From: Pollutiaquabacter sp046052345
GTDB lineage: Bacteria; Bacteroidota; Bacteroidia; AKYH767-A; 2013-40CM-41-45
Assembly (NCBI GenBank): GCA_046052345.1
Contig: JBJOMN010000066.1
Span: 16,224 to 80,223, forward strand
Reading direction: 5' to 3'
Length of the DNA: 64,000 nt
This document shows positions 55,265 to 64,000 of this stretch, in pieces (within the stretch, counting starts at the first letter, position 1; every line of letters starts with the position of its first letter). The translations under genes and the position numbers were made by a program. The notes under the pieces were generated by a model. That model was not told where the DNA came from. It saw only the letters and a program-made list of their open reading frames with translations, and ran no database searches.

Positions 55265-56203
55265 TCAGGCCGTCTGCTTCATATTGTCGAGAACGTCCAT
55301 GACCTCCTTGACTGCCTTTGCGGAATCGTGCACCAGTTTTAGCTCATCCTGATTCAGCTTCAGTTCGATGATCTCTTCGATCCCGTTCTTACCCAGCTTC
55401 ACGGGAACGCCGAGGTAAATGCCTTTCAAGCCGTATTCTCCGTTGAGCAATGCACAGCAGGGGAAGATGCGTTTTTGGTCCTTGACAATGGCTTCCACCA
55501 TCTGTGCGGCGGCAGCACCCGGAGCATACCAGGCCGAGGTCCCCATCAGGTTCACCAATTCGCCGCCGCCCTTCTTGGTGCGTTCGACGATGGCATCAAG
55601 CTTGTCCTTGTCGATGAGTTCAGTCACGGGAATTCCGGCAACTGTGGTATACCGTGGAAGCGGCACCATGGTATCGCCGTGACCTCCCATGAGAACCGCC
55701 TGGATGTCCTTGGGTGATGTATTCAGTGCTTCGGCGAGGAAGGCACGATAGCGGGCGGTATCGAGGATACCCGCCATTCCGAAGACGCGCTTGCTGTCGA
55801 TCTTGGCCGTGAGGTAGGCGCAGTAGGTCATCACGTCAAGCGGATTGGAGACGACCACGATGATGGCATTCGGAGAATGCTTGATGATATTTTCAGTGAC
55901 AGAACGGACGATTCCCGCATTGGTAGCGATGAGGTCGTCGCGGCTCATGCCTGGTTTACGCGGCAAGCCCGAGGTGATGACGACCACGTCCGAACCGGCA
56001 GTTTTGGAATAGTCGTTGGTGCTGCCCGTGATGCGTGTATCATACAAATTGATGGGGCTCGTCTGCCACATGTCCAGGGACTTCCCTTCTGCAATACCTT
56101 CTTTGATGTCGAGCAGAACGACTTCATGAACGAAATCCTTGTGGGCGATTACATCGGCACAAGTGGCACCTACGTTACCGGCACCTACGACAGTTACTTT
56201 CAT
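55265..56203 (-). CDS. mdh: Malate dehydrogenase
   Basis: This 312-residue NAD-dependent enzyme of the LDH-like class has the N-terminal NAD fold (VTVVGAGNVGATCADVIA), substrate Arg in GLPRKPGMSRDDL, the catalytic pair near SNPLDVM and GGHGDTMVPLPRY (catalytic His) and the C-terminal helices. It interconverts malate and oxaloacetate in the TCA cycle. The ATG at 56203 fits. On its strand a -7-like element (TAATTTCG, one mismatch) lies about 30 bases upstream. Confidence 0.97.
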   Translation of the reverse strand: MKVTVVGAGNVGATCADVIAHKDFVHEVVLLDIKEGIAEGKSLDMWQTSPINLYDTRITGSTNDYSKTAGSDVVVITSGLPRKPGMSRDDLIATNAGIVRSVTENIIKHSPNAIIVVVSNPLDVMTYCAYLTAKIDSKRVFGMAGILDTARYRAFLAEALNTSPKDIQAVLMGGHGDTMVPLPRYTTVAGIPVTELIDKDKLDAIVERTKKGGGELVNLMGTSAWYAPGAAAAQMVEAIVKDQKRIFPCCALLNGEYGLKGIYLGVPVKLGKNGIEEIIELKLNQDELKLVHDSAKAVKEVMDVLDNMKQTA

Positions 56204-56510
56204 GGGGATGTGTGTGTTGAAATTGAGCCTGCGAAATTAGAAAGAAATTGAGGATGGAACCACCGATAATTCACACATGTTTATTAGTTTTTGGCTTATA
56301 AATCGATGTTTTTTAAAGGTTTTTATCAAAATATGTTGTATTTTTCAAATAAGTTCTATTATTATAGTAATATTCAAAGCCTCCTGTAAGCTCTGCCTGA
56401 AAAAACTCAGCTTAAATTCCCTAAATTTCATACTATTAACAGAGTATCCCGTTCGCTCTGAGTTTCATTGTTTCACTGATTTGAAAAACAGCCGATTACT
56501 CACTAAATCC
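56204..56510. other. A/T-rich divergent intergenic region upstream of the adhesin locus
   Basis: There is no gene in 307 bases. The stretch 56270-56440 is strikingly A/T-rich against the G/C-rich surroundings (TTTTTAAAGG, TATGTTGTATTTTTCAAA and similar). It contains TTAGTTTTTGG, an imperfect TAnnTTTG. The mdh promoter lies at its left edge. An in-frame upstream extension of the next gene runs through here but has no signal-peptide logic, so the ATG at 56511 is preferred. Confidence 0.5.
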
Positions 56511-56918
56511 ATGAAACCCTTACCCAATAAGCCTTTGCGGCCACTTCACCGTTGCAAGAACCTGGTGATGCTTGCCGTGCTGGTGCTCTCTTCGCTCAGC
56601 ATGTTCCTTGCCCCCTCCGATATCCTTGCGCAATCGGGATCTTCAGGGCAATCCACCCTTCCTGCCAGAAACCGGCATTATTTCCTGGTGCGTCTGGAAA
56701 CCGGCAATATCCGCGACAATGAAGACCTTATCAAATCCGCTTTTCTGAACAACGGTTTTACTCTTTGCGAAACCGACGCGAACAATCAGTCGATCCGACT
56801 GATCGGCGAAAAAGGCGCTTCTATCGAGCGGGTCCAAAGCATTCTCAAGGAACTCGGACTAACCTTGAAAAGCCATCAGGAAGCCTATACCAACCAGACT
56901 CCGGTTTTCTTTCGTTAA
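56511..56918 (+). CDS. Small exported protein of unknown function beside the adhesin
   Basis: This 135-residue protein has a signal peptide (VMLAVLVLSSLSMFLAPSDILA, cleavage near residue 40). The mature domain of about 95 residues shows an alternating beta/alpha order: HYFLVRLETG strand, NEDLIKSAFLNNGF helix, TLCETDANNQSIRLIG strands, SIERVQSILKELGL helix, TLKSHQEAYT strand. This is like a ferredoxin-like (HMA/ACT) fold but without a CXXC metal motif. It ends 18 bases before the giant adhesin gene and is probably co-transcribed. The function is unknown. Confidence 0.7.
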   Translation: MKPLPNKPLRPLHRCKNLVMLAVLVLSSLSMFLAPSDILAQSGSSGQSTLPARNRHYFLVRLETGNIRDNEDLIKSAFLNNGFTLCETDANNQSIRLIGEKGASIERVQSILKELGLTLKSHQEAYTNQTPVFFR

Positions 56919-56936
56919 CCAACCTTTCCCCCCTGC

Positions 56937-59900
56937 ATGAGACCGACTTTACTCGTTTCTTCGTTCAATCTACCAACCGCTCGCACAGGAATGCCATGGT
57001 GGTTGCCGGCTTTGCTGCTGCTATTTTCCGTCGCGGCCGTTGCACAACCATCGAATGATAATCCGTGCAACGCAATCGCACTTACTGTGGGAGCGACCTG
57101 CAGCTACACTTCGTTCAACAACACGAACGCCACCAACACGACAGGAGTTCCTGCTCCGGGCTGCGGAAACTACCAGACCGGCGATGTATGGTTTACCGTG
57201 ACGGTACCTGCCGGCGGAGCCATCAACTTCGACACCCAGATCGGCACCATGGTAGACGGAGCCATGGCCGTATACACCGGAACCTGTAACTCCCTCACCT
57301 TGCTGACGTGCGACGACAATTCCAGTCCCAATGGCAGCATGCCGGCGATCGGACTTACAGGGCAGACGCCCGGCACAGTCCTTTACATCCGTATGTGGGG
57401 AAGAGCATCCGGGCAAAGTGCTTCTTTCGGTGCTTTCGGCATCTGTGTCTCCACCCCGCCTGCAAATGACAACCCCTGCAACGCCACGCCGCTTACGATT
57501 TCGGCAACCGGTTGCACTTACATCCAGGGTAGCAACCTGAACTCCACCAGCACCACCGGGGTTCCGGCGCCGGGCTGCGGTCTTTACAACGGCCAGGACG
57601 TATGGTTCTCCGCCACGGTGCCTTCGACGGGCTCCATCGTCTTCCAGACCCAGTCGGGAACCATGACGGACGGGGCCATGGCGGTTTACAGCGGCGGCTG
57701 CAACGCTCTGAGTCTTGTATCGTGCAACGACGATGCCGCCACCGGAGGAACGATGCCCGGACTTACAGCCTCCAATCTTACGCCGGGCTCCACCGTCTAC
57801 ATCCGTTTTTGGAGCTACAATAACGCATCTAACGGGACCTTCCAGTTGTGCGGCCGACAGAACACCCCGCTCGCCCCGACCAATCAGGACTGTGCCAATG
57901 CGATTCCGATCTGTCAGAACGTCTATTCCAATCCGATCTCGTATGTCGGCACCGGAAACGTCCTTAACGAAATCACCCCGGGGATCAGCTGTCTGGGAAG
58001 CGGTGAACGAAATGATGTCTGGTACACCTTCACCGTGCAGCAGAGCGGCAACCTGAATTTCACCATCACGCCGGTGAACATGTCGGATGACTATGACTGG
58101 GCGGTTTACAACCTCACCAATGCCAGCTGCGCCAACATCGCTACGAACGGTGCGTTGCAGGTAAGCTGCAACTACTCCGCTACACCGGGTAATACAGGAC
58201 CGACTGGAGCAGGTACGACGAACAGTCAACCTGCCTCGGGCGTCCCCTTCAACCAAACAATTCCGGTTACCGCGGGCCAGACCTACGTGGTCAACGTGAG
58301 CAACTACTCGGCGACAGCCGACGGTTATACCATCAACTTCGGTGCATCCTCAGCCGTCATCTTCGATAACATACCTCCGCAGATGACCGGATTGACATCC
58401 GCCACAACGTGCGGCTCCTCGCAGCTGACGTTTAACTTCTCGGAGAATATCCTTTGCAGCACCATCCAGAACGGCGACTTTACGCTTACAGGACCCGGAG
58501 GTCCGTATACCATCACGGGATGGTCTGCTGCCGGTTGCGCAAACGGAGGCACCTACGGGCGTTCGGTCACTGTGACCATCTCGCCTGCCATCCGCACGAG
58601 CGGATCCTTCTCCTTCTGCCTGGGGAACGCCGCCGGGTCGGTCACCGACCTTTGCGGAAACGTGGCGCCGCCCGCCTGTTTCACCTTCACCATCGCTCCT
58701 ATCACCCTTACCACTTCCACGGTGAATCCTGCCTGTAACGGAGGCGCCACCGGAAGCGTGACGGTAAGTCCCACCACGGGAGTGAGTCCTTACACCTACG
58801 TCTGGTCGCCGAACATCGGAAACACCTCTACCGTCAACAACGTAGCCGCAGGAACCTATTCCGTCACAGTCACCGACGCGAACGGATGCACTGCCACGCA
58901 GAGCGTGACCGTTACCAATCCTCCTCCGATGACTACGACGGCCAGTGTGACATCACCGCCGTGCGCTAACCAGACCGGCACTGCCACCGCTTCGCCTAAC
59001 GGAGGAACATCGCCTTACACCTACAGTTGGAGCCCTTCGGGCGGTACGGGCGCCTCTGCCACAGGACTTGCTGCCGGAAGTTACACCGTAACGGTCACTG
59101 ACAGCCGCGGTTGCACGGCAACTGCAGCGGTCACCGTCACCGCTCCTGCGCCTTTCACAGCCAGTGTCACCGCCACTACCAACCCACGCTGCAGCGGTGC
59201 GACCAACGGCTCTGCCACCGTCAGCGCAAGCGCCGGTGCTCCGACACCTGTCACGTACGCATGGGCTCCTTCGGGAGGAACGGGTGCCACCGCCAACAAC
59301 CTCGGTGCGGGAACGTACACCGTAACCGTGACGAACGGCAACGGCTGTACGGCAACCACTACAGTGACTCTCACCGCTCCGCCGGCCATCACCCCGTCTA
59401 TCACCGCATTCCCTGCCACTTGTAACGGTACAGCAACGGGATCCCTGACAGTAGCCGCCACCGGCGGAACCACGCCTTACACTTTCGCCTGGTCGCCAAG
59501 CGGCGGCACCTCTTCTACCGCCAATAATCTTGCCGCGGGTAATTATACGGTCACGATCACGGATGCGAACGGTTGCACGGCCAGGGTAGGCGGCGTTGTG
59601 AGCCAGCCGCCTGCTGTAAACGGAACCACCAGTTCGGTGCCCGTCACCTGCAACGGTCTCTCCAACGGATCCGCCAGCGTGGTCGCTTCCGGAGGCACAG
59701 CACCTTTCACCTACAACTGGCTACCCAGCGGCGGAACCGGATCGACCGCCAACAATCTTTCCGGAGGGACTTACACTGTCACCATCACAGACGCCAGAGG
59801 TTGCACGGCTACTCGGACCGTGACAGTAGCGCAGCCTTCTCCGATCACCTACACCTCCACCAGCACCACTGCCACCTGCGGACTCAGCGATGGCAGCGCT

Positions 59901-62900
59901 CAGATCAACGTGCTAGGCGGAACAGGACCTTATCAGTATGACTGGTCTCCGAGCGGAGGCAGCGCCTCCACCGCATCCGGATTATCGGGAGGGGCGTATA
60001 CGGTGTTGGTCACAGACGCGGCGGGTTGCACCGTACAGGCGGCGGTCAGTGTATCCAATACGACACCTGCTACAGCCACCATCACCGCTTCCACCAACGT
60101 AAGTTGCGCGGGCGGCAGCAACGGTTCCGCCACTGTCAGTGTTTCAGGAAGCACCGGAGCAGCCCAATATGTCTGGTCTCCCTCCGGAGGCACAGGGGCT
60201 ACAGCAACCGGACTCGATGCAGGAACCTACTCGGTCACTGTAACTGACGGAAGCGGTTGCAACACGGTGGCTACAGTCACCATTACCGCTCCGCCTCCTC
60301 TTACGGCAGCCATTTCAACCGTAACACCGGCTGCCTGTGCCGGAGCAGCAAACGGGTCAGCGACTGCGCTTGCCGGGGGTGGAACTCCGGGATATACCTA
60401 CAGTTGGTCAGGTGGTGCAGGAAGTTCAGCTGCCGCATCGAACCTTGCCGCAGGATCCTATACGGTAACTGTCACTGACAACCAAGGTTGCACCATGACA
60501 GCCACTGCGACAATAACAGCACCGCCGCCGATCACTGCCGCAGTCTCTGCCACGAACGCCACCTGCAACGGTTCGGCAAACGGTTCTGCGACGGTCACCC
60601 CGTCCGGCGGATCACCCGCCTACACCTACAGCTGGACACCTTCTGGCGGCAGCGGAGCTACAGCAACCGGCCTTTCCCCCGGATCCTATTCCGTCACCAT
60701 CACTGATGCCCACGGATGCACCTTTTCCGCTGCTACCACTATCACGCAGCCTCCGCCTTTGGCAGCATCCATCACGCCATCCAATATCCTTTGCTCAGGA
60801 GTCAGCAGCGGATCCGTAACCGTTTCCATTGGCGGCGGCACTTCGCCCCTGACCTATGTCTGGTCGCCTAACGCCGGAAGCGGAGCCACCATCAGCAATC
60901 TCGCCGCAGGCAGTTATTCCGTAACCGTCACTGACGCTAACGGGTGTACCGTCTCAGCAAGCACTTCCATTTCCCAGCCACCACCCCTGACACTCTCCGC
61001 ATCAACCAGTACAAATGTCCTTTGTGCCGGAGGATCCACCGGAGCAGCCACAGCGAATGCAGGCGGGGGAACTGCACCTATCGTTTATTCCTGGTCACCT
61101 TCCGGAGGGACGGGTCCCTCTGCTTCCGGGTTGGCTGCAGGTAATTACACTGTGACCGTCACGGACGCCAATGGTTGTACGCAGACGGCAGTCACATCAA
61201 TCACCCAACCGCCGCCGCTCAACACCACTGCAACGGTCACCGGAACCATTCTTTGTGCAGGCGGTAGCAACGGATCAGTCAGTGCCTCCACGGGTGGCGG
61301 CACTTCCCCTTACACCCATTCTTGGGGTGCCGCCGGCAGCGGCACTTCCCTCAGCGGACTCGGGGCAGGCACCTACACAGTGACGGTCACTGACGGCAAC
61401 GGCTGTACGACCACCAGCAGTGTCACGCTGACCGCTCCTCCTCCACTGACCTTGTCCGTAACACCCACTAACGCGCAATGCGGAGCCGCCAACGGCTCCA
61501 TAGCGGCGATTGCAGGCGGAGGAACAGGCTTATACAACTATTCCTGGTCACCTTCGGGTGGCAACCAGTTCAATGCCACCGGCCTGAACACAGGCACTTA
61601 TACGGTGACCGTCACGGATGCCAACGGATGCACCCGGACCGCAAGCGGCAGCATCACGAATACGCCACCAATGGTCGCAACCAGCACTGTCATCTCCAAC
61701 GTGCTTTGCAACGGAGCAGCCACCGGTTCGGCGCAAGTAACCGTTACACAGTCCACCAATCCTGTGACCTACTCATGGAGCCCTTCAGGAGGAACCGGTG
61801 CTACTGCCTCCGGCCTTACGGCCGGTAATTACCTGGTTACAGCCACGGATGCCGCAGGCTGTACTTACAGCAGCGTCATTAATATCACTGAGCCTCCTGC
61901 AATTACAGCAACAGCAGCTGCGACACCGGCCAGCTGCAACGGAACAAGTAACGGAACAGTATCAGTAACCGCCGGCGGAGGTACCGCCCCACTGACTTAC
62001 TCGTGGAATCCGTCCGGTGCCACCGGGTCAAGTGCAAACGGGCTTGCCGCAGGAAACTATACTGTTACTGTCACCGATGCCAACGGCTGCACACTCACTG
62101 CTACCGCAACAATCAGCCAGCCAGCGCCATTAACCGCACCGGTTACCGTACAACCCGTCTCTTGTAACGGAGGAAGCAACGGAAGTGCATCAGTTTCCGT
62201 CAGCGGCGGAACCTCAGGCTACACCTACGCCTGGTCTCCTTCAGGCGGGACAGGCACAAGCGCATCAGGACTTCAGGCCGGTTCCTACTCGGTAACTATC
62301 ACGGATGCCAACGGCTGCACGACCGTATCCACCACTACAGTGGCACAGCCGCAGCCCATAGCTGCAACCGTCTCGGCAACTCCTGCATTATGCGGTAACA
62401 CGAACGGCACAGCAAGCGTTTCCGGCGTTACAGGAGGGACCGGACCTTTCTCGTACTCCTGGAGTCCCGGCAATATCACAGGTGCAAATGCCAGCAATCT
62501 GGCCGCCGGAGCCTACACGGTGACCATCACCGATTCACGCGGATGTACCTCCACGGGTGTCGCTACCGTATCGAACACGGGCGGACCCACTGCCACTGCC
62601 GCAGTACTTTCGAATGTCAGTTGCTACGGAGGCTCTAACGGATCCGCTCAGGTGAATGTAAGCAACGGCACAGCTCCTTTCACCTACAGCTGGTCTCCTT
62701 CCGGAGGAAACGGAACCACAGCAAGCGGTCTTGCCGCCGGAGCGTACACCGTGACGGTTACAGACGGCAACAACTGTATCACTGCAGTAAACGTAACGGT
62801 CACATCCCCTCCGGCCATCATCCCAAGCGCTGTAGTGACGAGCACTATCGCCTGTAACGGCGGCAACAACGGTGCTGTTTCCGTATCCGCTGCCGGAGGA

Positions 62901-64000
62901 ACCCCCAACTTCACTTACAATTGGAGTCCGGGCAACATCAGCGGATCGGGAGCGTCCGGACTCAGTGCCGGAACTTATGTAGCCACCGTAACCGATGCCA
63001 GCGGATGCACAGCATCTGCAAGCATCAGTCTTTCGCAACCGCCGGTGCTGGCAGCCACTGTCACACCGACAGCCGTCAGCTGCAACGGCGGCAGCAACGG
63101 AGCTGCCTCGGTCAACGCTTCCGGCGGAACAGGTGCATTGACCTATTCCTGGTCTCCGGCCGGCGGCAGTGGTTCAACGGCTTCCGGTCTGGCCCAGGGA
63201 ACCTATACGGTGACTGTCACTGACGCCAACGGATGCTCGACCACTGCCACGACGTCCGTGCAGCAACCTGCTCCCATTGTACTTACCACCACGCCCAGTC
63301 CTGCGGTCTGCGGAGCTAGCAACGGTTCAGCTACCGTCAGCGGTTCCGGCGGAACCGGAGCGCTCACCTACTCCTGGTCTACCGGCGGTTCGGGTACAAG
63401 CATAAGCTCACTCGGAGCCGGAACCTATACCGTCACTGCTACTGACGCGAACGGATGTACTTCCTCGGCTACGGCAGCTGTCTCCAGCGTGGGAGGTCCA
63501 ACGGTTCAGGCTGCCGTCAACGGTAACGTCTCCTGCTTCGGCGGTAACAACGGTTCGGCTTCCGTCAGCATCCAGACCGGAAGCGTTCCGCCCTACACCT
63601 ACTCCTGGTCGCCTGCCGGCGGAACGGGCACAACCGCAGCTAACCTTTCCGCAGGAACCTACACCGTCTCCGTACTCGACGCCAACGGTTGCCTTTCCAC
63701 GGCCACGATCAACATCCAGCAGCCTGCCGCCATCTCCGTGCAGGCGACAGGATCTGCCGTTCAGTGCTTCGGACAGACCAACGGAAGTGTTTCGGTGACC
63801 TCTTCGGGCGGTACTTCTCCGATCACCTACAGCTGGTCCGGCGGTGCCGGTGCCGGATCATCGGTCTCCAATCTTGCCGCAGGCACCTACACGGTCACAG
63901 CTACCGATGCCAACGGATGCACGCTTTCCGCTTCAGCAGTGATCTCTCAGCCTGCTGCCGTATCAGCCACTGTCACACCGACAGCCGTCAGCTGCAACGG
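56937..64000 (+). CDS. Giant secreted SprB-repeat adhesin, C-terminus beyond the window
   Basis: The frame is open from the ATG at 56937 to base 64000: more than 2354 residues with no stop. The protein has a signal peptide (WWLPALLLLFSVAAVAQ, cleavage near residue 38). Two related N-terminal domains start at NDNPCNA (residues 39 and 177) and a third at about 316, resembling PPC-like beta domains. An Ig-like segment (about 475-590) follows. From about residue 597 there are 23 complete SprB-type repeats (about 76 residues each) and a 24th beginning. Each contains a core like SCNGxxNGSATV, YTYSWSPSGG, TASGLAAGTYTVTVTDANGCT. In gliding Bacteroidota SprB is a mobile cell-surface adhesin secreted by the T9SS. 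A C-terminal sorting domain is expected downstream. Confidence 0.93.
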   Translation, partial: MRPTLLVSSFNLPTARTGMPWWLPALLLLFSVAAVAQPSNDNPCNAIALTVGATCSYTSFNNTNATNTTGVPAPGCGNYQTGDVWFTVTVPAGGAINFDTQIGTMVDGAMAVYTGTCNSLTLLTCDDNSSPNGSMPAIGLTGQTPGTVLYIRMWGRASGQSASFGAFGICVSTPPANDNPCNATPLTISATGCTYIQGSNLNSTSTTGVPAPGCGLYNGQDVWFSATVPSTGSIVFQTQSGTMTDGAMAVYSGGCNALSLVSCNDDAATGGTMPGLTASNLTPGSTVYIRFWSYNNASNGTFQLCGRQNTPLAPTNQDCANAIPICQNVYSNPISYVGTGNVLNEITPGISCLGSGERNDVWYTFTVQQSGNLNFTITPVNMSDDYDWAVYNLTNASCANIATNGALQVSCNYSATPGNTGPTGAGTTNSQPASGVPFNQTIPVTAGQTYVVNVSNYSATADGYTINFGASSAVIFDNIPPQMTGLTSATTCGSSQLTFNFSENILCSTIQNGDFTLTGPGGPYTITGWSAAGCANGGTYGRSVTVTISPAIRTSGSFSFCLGNAAGSVTDLCGNVAPPACFTFTIAPITLTTSTVNPACNGGATGSVTVSPTTGVSPYTYVWSPNIGNTSTVNNVAAGTYSVTVTDANGCTATQSVTVTNPPPMTTTASVTSPPCANQTGTATASPNGGTSPYTYSWSPSGGTGASATGLAAGSYTVTVTDSRGCTATAAVTVTAPAPFTASVTATTNPRCSGATNGSATVSASAGAPTPVTYAWAPSGGTGATANNLGAGTYTVTVTNGNGCTATTTVTLTAPPAITPSITAFPATCNGTATGSLTVAATGGTTPYTFAWSPSGGTSSTANNLAAGNYTVTITDANGCTARVGGVVSQPPAVNGTTSSVPVTCNGLSNGSASVVASGGTAPFTYNWLPSGGTGSTANNLSGGTYTVTITDARGCTATRTVTVAQPSPITYTSTSTTATCGLSDGSAQINVLGGTGPYQYDWSPSGGSASTASGLSGGAYTVLVTDAAGCTVQAAVSVSNTTPATATITASTNVSCAGGSNGSATVSVSGSTGAAQYVWSPSGGTGATATGLDAGTYSVTVTDGSGCNTVATVTITAPPPLTAAISTVTPAACAGAANGSATALAGGGTPGYTYSWSGGAGSSAAASNLAAGSYTVTVTDNQGCTMTATATITAPPPITAAVSATNATCNGSANGSATVTPSGGSPAYTYSWTPSGGSGATATGLSPGSYSVTITDAHGCTFSAATTITQPPPLAASITPSNILCSGVSSGSVTVSIGGGTSPLTYVWSPNAGSGATISNLAAGSYSVTVTDANGCTVSASTSISQPPPLTLSASTSTNVLCAGGSTGAATANAGGGTAPIVYSWSPSGGTGPSASGLAAGNYTVTVTDANGCTQTAVTSITQPPPLNTTATVTGTILCAGGSNGSVSASTGGGTSPYTHSWGAAGSGTSLSGLGAGTYTVTVTDGNGCTTTSSVTLTAPPPLTLSVTPTNAQCGAANGSIAAIAGGGTGLYNYSWSPSGGNQFNATGLNTGTYTVTVTDANGCTRTASGSITNTPPMVATSTVISNVLCNGAATGSAQVTVTQSTNPVTYSWSPSGGTGATASGLTAGNYLVTATDAAGCTYSSVINITEPPAITATAAATPASCNGTSNGTVSVTAGGGTAPLTYSWNPSGATGSSANGLAAGNYTVTVTDANGCTLTATATISQPAPLTAPVTVQPVSCNGGSNGSASVSVSGGTSGYTYAWSPSGGTGTSASGLQAGSYSVTITDANGCTTVSTTTVAQPQPIAATVSATPALCGNTNGTASVSGVTGGTGPFSYSWSPGNITGANASNLAAGAYTVTITDSRGCTSTGVATVSNTGGPTATAAVLSNVSCYGGSNGSAQVNVSNGTAPFTYSWSPSGGNGTTASGLAAGAYTVTVTDGNNCITAVNVTVTSPPAIIPSAVVTSTIACNGGNNGAVSVSAAGGTPNFTYNWSPGNISGSGASGLSAGTYVATVTDASGCTASASISLSQPPVLAATVTPTAVSCNGGSNGAASVNASGGTGALTYSWSPAGGSGSTASGLAQGTYTVTVTDANGCSTTATTSVQQPAPIVLTTTPSPAVCGASNGSATVSGSGGTGALTYSWSTGGSGTSISSLGAGTYTVTATDANGCTSSATAAVSSVGGPTVQAAVNGNVSCFGGNNGSASVSIQTGSVPPYTYSWSPAGGTGTTAANLSAGTYTVSVLDANGCLSTATINIQQPAAISVQATGSAVQCFGQTNGSVSVTSSGGTSPITYSWSGGAGAGSSVSNLAAGTYTVTATDANGCTLSASAVISQPAAVSATVTPTAVSCN
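58710..64000 (+). repeat. Array of about 228-bp coding repeats (SprB repeats)
   Basis: The TDANGCT-like ends of successive repeats fall near 58884, 59115, 59349, 59582, 59812, 60033, 60264, 60495, 60723, 60951, 61182, 61410, 61635, 61866, 62094, 62325, 62553, 62784, 63015, 63243, 63465, 63696 and 63927. The mean period is 229 bases (range 221-234). Repeats differ in sequence but keep SWSPSGG and AAGTYTVTVTDANGCT. A 37-base identical segment occurs at 63052-63088 and 63964-64000, exactly 4 periods apart, which suggests recent local duplication. Confidence 0.92.

Noticed and set aside
56277..56510. Upstream in-frame extension of the small exported protein
   Set aside because: The added residues come from A/T-rich spacer and place the signal peptide far inside the protein. 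The ATG at 56511 gives a normal signal peptide.
57021..58256. A 411-codon minus-strand frame opposite the adhesin N-terminus, and smaller ones further on
   Set aside because: They are antisense to the real coding frame, which is open for 7 kb and has a signal peptide and known repeats. The reverse frames are repeat artefacts (repeated VPPEG and similar).
58710..64000. Possible CRISPR array because of regular repeats
   Set aside because: The unit is about 229 bases, in frame, divergent in sequence, and codes for SprB repeats. There are no short identical repeats with unique spacers and no cas genes.

Overview
This window is a stretch of chromosome from a member of the Bacteroidota. It carries a PorX-type regulator of type IX secretion (T9SS), a metalloprotease with a T9SS sorting tail, and the start of a giant SprB-repeat adhesin. 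It also has DUF1573 and DUF3467 proteins, a TonB receptor with a carboxypeptidase-like N-terminal domain, and several promoters of the Bacteroidota type TTTG-N19-TAnnTTTG. The futalosine-pathway gene mqnA suggests menaquinone-based respiration. The genus cannot be fixed from the sequence. I see no phage, insertion sequence, CRISPR array or rRNA.

Layout. 1-12.3 kb: a truncated HD phosphohydrolase, porX, two tandem DUF1573 genes, an aminotransferase, a NamZ-like (DUF1343) lipoprotein, an FtsX-like permease, a cystathionine beta-synthase-like enzyme, a BtuF-like receptor, a patatin/beta-barrel protein, a small membrane protein and a DUF3467 protein. 12.3-25.9 kb: the information-processing block, read on the minus strand from one strong promoter: tRNA-Thr(TGT), tRNA-Tyr, tRNA-Gly, tRNA-Thr(GGT), tuf, tRNA-Trp, secE, nusG, rplK, rplA, rplJ, rplL, rpoB, rpoC. 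A bulged hairpin lies between rplL and rpoB and a clear terminator follows rpoC. 25.9-37.8 kb: housekeeping genes (a 56-residue basic protein, gap, lipA, an OsmC protein, a 44-residue lipoprotein, ung, a BamA/TamA-like barrel, a LutA/LldE-like protein, an MFS transporter, hemE, a glycosyltransferase, purB).

37.9-48.3 kb: an eight-gene plus-strand operon. A TetR regulator starts downstream of a promoter overlapped by an inverted repeat. It is followed by a TolC-like protein, an RND adaptor, an RND pump, a second adaptor, an FtsX/MacB-like permease, its ATPase and mqnA. Two export machines of different energy source therefore share one outer-membrane channel gene and one regulator. 48.4-56.2 kb: a T9SS-sorted M43-like protease (minus), an RsuA-family pseudouridine synthase (minus), a TonB receptor followed by three lipoproteins (the last a CX4CH cytochrome-like/beta-propeller protein), and malate dehydrogenase (minus). 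56.5-64 kb: a small exported protein of unknown function, then a secreted adhesin of more than 2354 residues with at least 23 complete SprB repeats, running off the window.

No element is clearly a wholly new system. The best candidates for a second look are the dual-exporter operon, the TonB/lipoprotein/cytochrome-propeller cassette, the small exported protein paired with the SprB adhesin, the rplL-rpoB hairpin, and a set of genes whose -7 promoter elements lie only 4-5 bases from the start codon, which suggests leaderless mRNAs.
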